Shown: positions 58,745-64,000 of the stretch, piece by piece
Layout: each line of letters opens with the position of its first letter
Numbering within the stretch: position 1 is the stretch's first letter
Assembly (NCBI GenBank): GCA_002403335.1
Contig: DHHO01000016.1
Span: 12,948-76,947 of the forward strand
DNA: 64,000 nucleotides
Reading direction: 5' to 3'
Source: Caldiserica bacterium UBA4770
GTDB lineage: Bacteria; Caldisericota; Caldisericia; Caldisericales; Caldisericaceae
Notes under the pieces: generated by a model
The model's database searches: none
The model's input: the letters and a program-made list of their open reading frames with translations, nothing else
Told to the model about the DNA's origin: nothing
Translations under genes and position numbers: made by a program

Positions 58745-59329
58745 GTGCCAGATACTATTAGCTATTTTGTAATGGAGTATTTTAAAGAACACCCGAAAGA
58801 AGATCTTAAAATGGGTCCTGTCGTTGATTGGGTAACAGAACAATATCTAAAGACTCATGAAAGTCCTCCTAGAGATCCGTGGCGAGCAATTCGTCGTTTG
58901 CATCAAGAGGGCAAATTAATTAAGGTAAAAAAAGGCGTATATCGGTATGATCCTGACCAAGTTAGAGACGTTGAGTTATTTGATTTCTCTCCGGAGGTTA
59001 AAGAGGCTATCTTCAAAAGAGATAATTATAGATGTGTTGTATGCGGGCGCGGAAGAGAAAACGGAGTTGAAATATGTGCAGATCACATCAGGCCTAAGGA
59101 TATGGGAGGAGATAATTCTATAGAGAATGGACAAACTTTATGTACTGAGCATAATCTTCTTAAGAAAAACTACTCTCAAACAGAAGCAGGTAAGAGGTAT
59201 TTTATAAAAATTTACGAACGCGCTATATCCGAAAAAGATGAAAGGATGATTAAATTCTGCAGAGAAATATTTGATATTTATGACAAATACAAAGTAAATG
59301 GTCATGTCAAGAGACCTAATGGGAAATAG
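58745..59329 (+). CDS. HNH endonuclease, probable restriction partner of the methyltransferase
   Basis: A 194-residue protein with an N-terminal winged-helix-like part (about 10-75, PRDPWRAIRRLHQEGKLIKV) and a C-terminal HNH nuclease: CVVCGRG, ICADHIRPKDMGGDNSIENG, TLCTEHN, with the zinc cysteines and metal histidines expected. GTG start, four bases after the methyltransferase. A type II restriction role is inferred from pairing; the recognition sequence is unknown. A homing or transposon-associated HNH is an alternative. Confidence 0.75.
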   Translation: MPDTISYFVMEYFKEHPKEDLKMGPVVDWVTEQYLKTHESPPRDPWRAIRRLHQEGKLIKVKKGVYRYDPDQVRDVELFDFSPEVKEAIFKRDNYRCVVCGRGRENGVEICADHIRPKDMGGDNSIENGQTLCTEHNLLKKNYSQTEAGKRYFIKIYERAISEKDERMIKFCREIFDIYDKYKVNGHVKRPNGK

Positions 59330-59700
59330 TTTTTGAATCTAACCTCATTAGATAGATTTATTTTTTTATGCTTACTACTGTCCAAAATTATTTAGGAAAC
59401 AATTGCAAGCAGAACGCTAGAATACAATTTAAAACACAATTCTATCTATAATAAAGTCTATAATTTATTCCCTCTATCTTGCTATGAATTATTGTTTCTT
59501 TCTCTTATTTTTACAAAATCTACTTCAGCTTTTTCATTTAAATGCATAGATTTATCGCGTTATAAGAAATTCTTTCAATTAAGTAATATATTTGACTAAC
59601 GGAGATAGCTATGTAAAATATGATAGATAAATAATGTTTTATAAAAAATGATAAGACATTTAGCTACGGTTTTATAAGACAAATCATACAAATAAAGAAG
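59330..59700. other. Intergenic stretch after the HNH gene
   Basis: About 370 bases, very AT-rich, with no frame or structured element I can support. The ribosome site of the next small gene begins right after it. Confidence 0.4.
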
Positions 59701-59710
59701 GGAGGTAAAA

Positions 59711-59881
59711 ATGCCAAAAAGGATCTGTGATTCTTGTGGGAAGGAAAAAGATGTTAAGGGTGGCAAGACTTGCGAAAATGGCCATTTCATCTGTAAAGAC
59801 TGTATTTATGAAGAAGTTGGTTTTATGGGTTTTGGTCATGTTAAAACAACCTGCCCCATTTGTGGTAAGCCGCTTAGATAG
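59711..59881 (+). CDS. 56-residue zinc-binding protein
   Basis: Small protein of unknown function. It has C-x2-C (ICDSCGKE), C-x3-H (TCENGHFIC), C-x2-C (ICKDC) and C-x2-C (TCPICGKPLR): seven cysteines plus one histidine, enough for two zinc ions in a RING-like cross-brace order. GGGAGGTAAAA before the ATG is a good ribosome site, and codon use is that of a real gene. It stands alone among accessory genes and could be a regulator or a zinc-dependent adaptor. Confidence 0.7.
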   Translation: MPKRICDSCGKEKDVKGGKTCENGHFICKDCIYEEVGFMGFGHVKTTCPICGKPLR

Positions 59882-60060
59882 AGCTAAAAAGTTATATTAA
59901 TTTTGTAACTATGAGAAGAGGATTATTTTTAGAAGGTATTCATTTTTCTTATAATTATATAAAAGGGGGTATAGTTTTATGTGCCATGCCCACCCTTCCT
60001 TGACATTCGTAGTTAAATAGTATACAAGTTCTTGTCGAAATTGAAAGAGCCAGGCACCCA

Positions 60061-60450
60061 ATGAAAAATATGCTTACAGGAGTAGGTGGTAAAACAAACT
60101 TTGAAGAAGATATTTGTTCATCATGTATTAGAGAAATCAAAGAGGAAACTGGTTTTGAAGCAAAAAACCTTAAACTTAGAGCAATAATAAAAACCGTCTT
60201 AGATTCTCTTGATAGCTCCTGGATCCTCTTTGTATATACTACAAATGAATTTTCAGGTGAGCAAATCGAATGTAAAGAAGGCAGGTTATTATGGGTAGAT
60301 CGTAGTGATTTGTTAAATCAGAACTTAATTGGTTTTATCCGTGAAATAGTACCTTACATCTTTGATGAAAAGGTCGTTGAAGGGACTATCATACACGACC
60401 AGAATGGCAATGTAATAAATAGCAATATAAGAATAGCGTACTTCATATAA
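60061..60450 (+). CDS. Nudix hydrolase, 5'-truncated
   Basis: Hydrolyses nucleoside diphosphates linked to another group. The Nudix box is intact (GGKTNFEED, ICSSCIREIKEETGF: G-x5-E-x7-REUxEExGU), but the usual 30-40 residues before it are missing. Upstream in-frame codons reach a stop at 60010-60012, and the sequence just before the ATG (AGCCAGGCACCC) resembles the palindromic element at 21028. There is no ribosome site. The gene has probably lost its start through an insertion or rearrangement. Confidence 0.6.
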   Translation: MKNMLTGVGGKTNFEEDICSSCIREIKEETGFEAKNLKLRAIIKTVLDSLDSSWILFVYTTNEFSGEQIECKEGRLLWVDRSDLLNQNLIGFIREIVPYIFDEKVVEGTIIHDQNGNVINSNIRIAYFI

Positions 60451-60507
60451 CACAGCATAAAAGGTTCGCAATTACTCATCCAAATTTTTGCAAAGCAAGA
60501 CTTATTT

Positions 60508-60536
60508 TATAATAGAAACGTTATGCGCCATTGGCG
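60508..60536 (+). promoter_or_regulatory. acr3 promoter region with hairpin
   Basis: TATAAT (60508-60513) is followed by the small inverted repeat GCGCC-ATT-GGCGT (60524-60536) and AAAGGAGGT before acr3. The -35 is poor (TTTTGC at 16 nt). No clear ArsR-type operator. Confidence 0.4.
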
Positions 60537-60554
60537 TAAAGGAGGTAAATAAAC

Positions 60555-61688
60555 ATGGCTGGTGAAAGAAAGCTATCTATTTTTGAGAAGTACCTGACAC
60601 TCTGGGTTTTGCTTTGCATTGCTGCAGGCATCCTCTTAGGGAAGATGGCACCGGAGGTTGCGATCAAATTGGATTCTCTTTCAATATACAATGTGTCTAT
60701 ACCCATTGCTATCTGTCTGTTTTTTATGATGTATCCAATTATGGTAAAGATAGATTTTGCAGAGGTAGTAAGAGCGGCAAAAACGCCTAAGCCTGTGGCT
60801 TTAACACTATTCATTAATTGGGCGATTAAGCCGTTTACTATGTATCTGATTGCTTCATTCTTTCTGGGGCACCTCTTCAATGGATTCCTGCCCGGGACTG
60901 AGATTATTAAGACAGGACAAGAAGTCGAGTTATGGAGAAGTTATATCTCGGGTACAATTCTTCTGGGAATTGCTCCCTGCACGGCTATGGTGTTGATGTG
61001 GAGTTATCTGGCAAAAGGTAATGATGGGCTTACTTTAGTCATGGTTGCTATAAACTCTTTGACAATGCTTGTACTTTACGCACCTCTTGGGAGATTTTTG
61101 CTTGGTGTGAATGCAATGCCTATACCCTGGCAGACAATACTGCTTTCTGTAATGATTTATGTAGCTCTGCCACTGGTTGCGGGATACTTTTCACGGAAGT
61201 GGCTTATCAAATCCAGAGGGTTAGAATGGTTTAACACAAAGTTTTTGCATCGGCTCACGCCGATTAGTATGTCTGCACTTCTTGCCACACTGGTTCTTTT
61301 ATTCTCTTTTAAGGGAGAAATAATAATGGAAAACCCTCTAACGATACTATGGATTGCTATACCTCTTTTTATCCAGACGATGCTCATTTTTAGCCTGGGA
61401 TACTTTGTTCTGGCAAGGTGGCTAAAACTCTCTTATCATGATGCTGCTCCTGCTGCGATGATTGGCGCTTCAAATCATTTTGAGGTAGCGATTGCGACAG
61501 CAACCACGCTTTTTGGATTGTCTTCAGGTGCAGCACTGGCAACAGTAGTTGGTGTTCTAATTGAGGTTCCGGTGATGCTTATGCTTGTTTCTATTTGTAA
61601 GAGATATTGTCATCTGTTTGAAGAATGTCATTTAGATTTACCACAGTGCAAGGATAGATGTACAGCTGATGAGATAGAAGGAGCGTAA
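60555..61688 (+). CDS. acr3: Arsenite efflux permease Acr3
   Basis: Exports arsenite using the proton gradient, 377 residues with about ten helices. The essential cysteine sits in LLGIAPCTAMVLMWSYLAKG, and the second conserved motif GASNHFEVAIATA is present. AAAGGAGGTAAAT precedes the ATG. Followed by arsC, it makes an arsenic-resistance pair; no arsR gene is visible. Confidence 0.95.
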   Translation: MAGERKLSIFEKYLTLWVLLCIAAGILLGKMAPEVAIKLDSLSIYNVSIPIAICLFFMMYPIMVKIDFAEVVRAAKTPKPVALTLFINWAIKPFTMYLIASFFLGHLFNGFLPGTEIIKTGQEVELWRSYISGTILLGIAPCTAMVLMWSYLAKGNDGLTLVMVAINSLTMLVLYAPLGRFLLGVNAMPIPWQTILLSVMIYVALPLVAGYFSRKWLIKSRGLEWFNTKFLHRLTPISMSALLATLVLLFSFKGEIIMENPLTILWIAIPLFIQTMLIFSLGYFVLARWLKLSYHDAAPAAMIGASNHFEVAIATATTLFGLSSGAALATVVGVLIEVPVMLMLVSICKRYCHLFEECHLDLPQCKDRCTADEIEGA

Positions 61689-61811
61689 GGGGAGAAATAA
61701 CCCAATAGTTCATAACACATTTTTGTAGCTTGTTTTGTTTGCCTGACTTTGCCTTCGCAGGCTTTAAAAACACGCGAAACGCTACATTCCATTAGTTGGA
61801 GGTGAGAAGCA

Positions 61812-62258
61812 ATGAAACAAATGATGGAAAAACAAAAGGTTCTATTTATTTGCACGCACAACTCTTCACGCTCTCAAATGGCAGAAGGCTTACTTCTAGC
61901 ATTGTACGGTGATCGCTTTGAGGCGTATAGTGCTGGAACACAACCATCAGAGGTTAACCCTTATGCTATAAAAGCAATGTCAGAAATTGGAATTGACATT
62001 TCACATTACCGTTCAAAAAGCGTCAGAGAATTTCGTGATATGAAATTTGACTATGTAGTAACTGTTTGCGACAATGCGAAAGAAACCTGCCCTTTCTTTC
62101 CTGGTGGTAAAAAATACCTTCATAGAGGATTTATTGATCCAGCGGATTTTGAAGGAACAGAAGAAGAAAGATTAAGGGTATTTAGAAGAGTGAGAGATGA
62201 AATCAAAGAATGGATTGAAAAAACATTTGGAGAAGAACAATTAAGTAATGGTGTATAA
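61812..62258 (+). CDS. arsC: Thioredoxin-coupled arsenate reductase
   Basis: Reduces arsenate to arsenite for export, 148 residues of the low-molecular-weight phosphatase fold. The catalytic CTHNSSRSQMAEG (C-x5-R) and the redox pair in VCDNAKETCPFF are both present, as in S. aureus-type ArsC. GGAGGTGA lies six bases before the ATG. About 120 bases separate it from acr3; a small GCCTG/CAGGC hairpin lies between. Confidence 0.93.
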   Translation: MKQMMEKQKVLFICTHNSSRSQMAEGLLLALYGDRFEAYSAGTQPSEVNPYAIKAMSEIGIDISHYRSKSVREFRDMKFDYVVTVCDNAKETCPFFPGGKKYLHRGFIDPADFEGTEEERLRVFRRVRDEIKEWIEKTFGEEQLSNGV

Positions 62259-62437
62259 CGCAGCATTTATATTTATGATTTTACAAGATGGAAGGGAATT
62301 AATCAAAACTTCAAGTGTTGAAAAAGAGTAAAGTGGAATTTAATGTGCAGTCTTTTTACGTTTTTCCTGTAAAGGAATGAAGGTGTATAATATTGAATAG
62401 GATTTTGAAATATCCCATCTAAGCTAAAGGAGGCAAA

Positions 62438-63694
62438 ATGAAGTATCATGTTAAAGATGAAAAATTGGCAAATGTGGGGCTTCAAAGGATTGAGTGGGCG
62501 GATTCCCGAATGCCAGTATTGCGAATTATTCGTAGTGATTTTGAGAAAAGAAGGCCACTTACCGGAATCAAAATAGGCTGTTGTTTGCATGTGACAACAG
62601 AGACGGCAAATCTCATGAAGACATTGAAATCTGGTGGTGCAGATGTGAGATTGTGTGCATCAAATCCGCTCTCTACACAGGATGATGTTGCAGCTGCATT
62701 AGTTAAGCACTTCGATATACCCGTCTTTGCTATAAAGGAAGAAGACCTCGATACATATTACAGTCACATAAATAGTGTACTTGATATGGAACCGAACATT
62801 ACTATGGATGACGGGGCTGATTTGATTTCGACACTACATTCAAAGCGGAAACAACTTCTTAAGAATGTAAAAGGTGGCACAGAAGAAACTACAACAGGGG
62901 TTATACGACTCAAGAGTATGGCAGAAAAGGGTATTTTGCGTTATCCTGTAATTGCAGTAAACGATTCGTATACTAAATACCTTTTTGATAATAGGTATGG
63001 AACAGGTCAGAGTACCATTGATGGTATTTTGCGTTCAACCAATATTTTACTTTCGGGAAAGAACTTTCTTGTATGTGGCTATGGATGGTGTGGACGCGGA
63101 ATAGCGACCCGTGCCCGTGGTATGGGAGCGAATGTTATAGTATCTGAGGTTAATCCAGTGCGTGCACTCGAAGCATTAATGGATGGGTTCAGGGTTATGT
63201 CTGCACTTGATGCAATAAAAATTGCAGATGTTGTAGTAACAGCTACTGGTGATATAAACGTCATTGATGAGAAACACATTGAGAATGCAAAAGATGGGTG
63301 CATTCTTGCAAATTCTGGGCATTTTGATGTGGAGATTAATAAAACTGCGCTTAACAAACTTTCAAAATCCCATCGTGAAGCACGAAAATTTGTTGAGATG
63401 TTTGAGTTAAAGAATGGCAAAAAGGTCTATCTGCTTGCAGAGGGTAGATTAGTTAATCTTTCATCAGCCGAGGGTCACCCACCTGATGTTATGGATATGA
63501 GTTTTGCAAACCAGGCACTTGCTGCTGAGTATATCAATAAGAATAGCAGTAAGTTCGAAAACAAAGTATATAAACTACCTGATGAAATGGATAGAAAAAT
63601 TGCAGAGATTAAGCTTGAAGAAATTGGAATAAAGATTGATAAACTTACACCTGAGCAAAGGAAATATTTAAGCTCCTGGCAAATAGGTACTTAG
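62438..63694 (+). CDS. ahcY: Adenosylhomocysteinase
   Basis: Hydrolyses S-adenosylhomocysteine to adenosine and homocysteine, closing the methylation cycle, 418 residues. Seen: CLHVTTETANLMKTLKSGGA, NPLSTQDDVAAALV, the NAD-binding CGYGWCGRGIA and the C-terminal HPPDVMDMSFANQALAAEYI. AAAGGAGG lies just before the ATG, and TGTATAAT at about 62384-62391 is the probable -10. It follows the arsenic genes with its own promoter. An SAH riboswitch was looked for upstream and not found. Confidence 0.96.
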   Translation: MKYHVKDEKLANVGLQRIEWADSRMPVLRIIRSDFEKRRPLTGIKIGCCLHVTTETANLMKTLKSGGADVRLCASNPLSTQDDVAAALVKHFDIPVFAIKEEDLDTYYSHINSVLDMEPNITMDDGADLISTLHSKRKQLLKNVKGGTEETTTGVIRLKSMAEKGILRYPVIAVNDSYTKYLFDNRYGTGQSTIDGILRSTNILLSGKNFLVCGYGWCGRGIATRARGMGANVIVSEVNPVRALEALMDGFRVMSALDAIKIADVVVTATGDINVIDEKHIENAKDGCILANSGHFDVEINKTALNKLSKSHREARKFVEMFELKNGKKVYLLAEGRLVNLSSAEGHPPDVMDMSFANQALAAEYINKNSSKFENKVYKLPDEMDRKIAEIKLEEIGIKIDKLTPEQRKYLSSWQIGT

Positions 63695-64000
63695 AAGGTG
63701 TTTTAAAGTGAGAAAATCTTCTTGACCAAGTTTCAACAAGTTGAGAAGAATCTATGCTAATTGCCTTCTTTTGAGAGAGTCATTATTTCAAAACATCTTT
63801 CAGGGGTTTGCAGATTTCTTATAAGGATTGAAACAGAGACCTTATCTGAAATTGTGGGCTTCTATAGTTGAAGGTGGCAGAGAAATTTAAGAAAGAAGGA
63901 ATAGGTTATATCTATTAATCCAAGCTAAAGAGGAAGGATTTTAAAGAATATATGATGATATTTTAAGGTTATCAAAAAAGGGCTTGTGGAAGCATAGAAA
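63695..64000. other. Right-edge stretch without recognised gene
   Basis: 306 bases after ahcY. Plus-strand fragments such as VEGGREI faintly recall four-helix-bundle proteins, but stops break every frame. I see no terminator or RNA. Confidence 0.3.

Noticed and set aside
62259..62437. SAH riboswitch upstream of ahcY
   Set aside because: No conserved stem arrangement could be drawn in this AT-rich leader; only a -10 box and ribosome site are evident.
1..64000. tRNA or rRNA genes
   Set aside because: No stretch with tRNA landmarks (GGTTC-A loop with matching arms) or rRNA sequence was recognised in the intergenic regions; a covariance-model scan would settle this.

Overview
The window is bacterial chromosome, AT-rich, with a mostly tightly packed core that includes a replication-origin neighbourhood (dnaA, candidate oriC, dnaN, recF, dciA, then rpmH, rnpA, yidD, yidC, khpB, mnmE). 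The gene set points to a strict anaerobe: class III ribonucleotide reductase with its radical-SAM activase, 2-oxoacid:ferredoxin oxidoreductase, flavin-dependent thymidylate synthase ThyX, a minimal SufC/SufB pair, a PPi-type phosphofructokinase and glutamate dehydrogenase. Copper-amine-oxidase-like stalk domains, a large HD-GYP receptor and a lipoprotein YidC suggest a deep-branching, possibly thermophilic lineage (something like Caldisericota, Dictyoglomota or Thermotogota). This is inference; no rRNA gene is present to place it.

Layout. 0-9 kb: 3' end of uvrA, gdhA, then a minus-strand thiol-redox operon (membrane TlpA-like protein, secreted four-cysteine stalk protein, thioredoxin-CcdA fusion), an adenosine-specific-kinase family protein and a molybdopterin-fold protein. 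9-17 kb: 1232-residue HD-GYP receptor overlapping nrdG, a flavin-reductase-fold protein, and a MATE pump with its MarR regulator. 17-20 kb: nrdD, thyX and a separate 61-residue glycyl-radical protein in one operon, then the HU gene. 20.6-22.2 kb: debris of one transposon family, including a 441-bp miniature copy. 22-26.6 kb: PfkB-family kinase, an HhH-glycosylase-like protein, korAB. 26.6-36.8 kb: origin and replication genes, an ECF sigma/anti-sigma pair, and the ribosome/RNase P/membrane-insertase cluster. 36.9-47 kb: tldD-tldE, pfk, a PATAN protein with a small GTPase, and a complete BMP-type nucleoside ABC importer. 47-53.7 kb: ATP-grasp ligase, PadR-controlled P-type ATPase, sufCB.

53.8-60.5 kb is accessory DNA: a truncated lipoprotein gene, a sigma factor split into region-2 and region-4 proteins, dispersed repeats, a small phage-O-like reading frame, a divergent CI/LexA-type self-cleaving repressor, a DMT permease with a histidine-rich tail, an HTH-fused DNA methyltransferase with an HNH nuclease (probable restriction-modification pair), a 56-residue zinc protein and a 5'-truncated Nudix gene. 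60.5-63.7 kb holds arsenic resistance (acr3, arsC) and adenosylhomocysteinase.

Most notable: (1) the class III reductase whose radical-bearing C-terminus is encoded as its own gene; (2) the repressor/split-sigma module with a 25-bp near-palindrome over the promoter of the sigma-side genes; (3) promoters with 16-nt spacers, several apparently giving leaderless mRNAs for regulators whose operator overlaps the -10 box.
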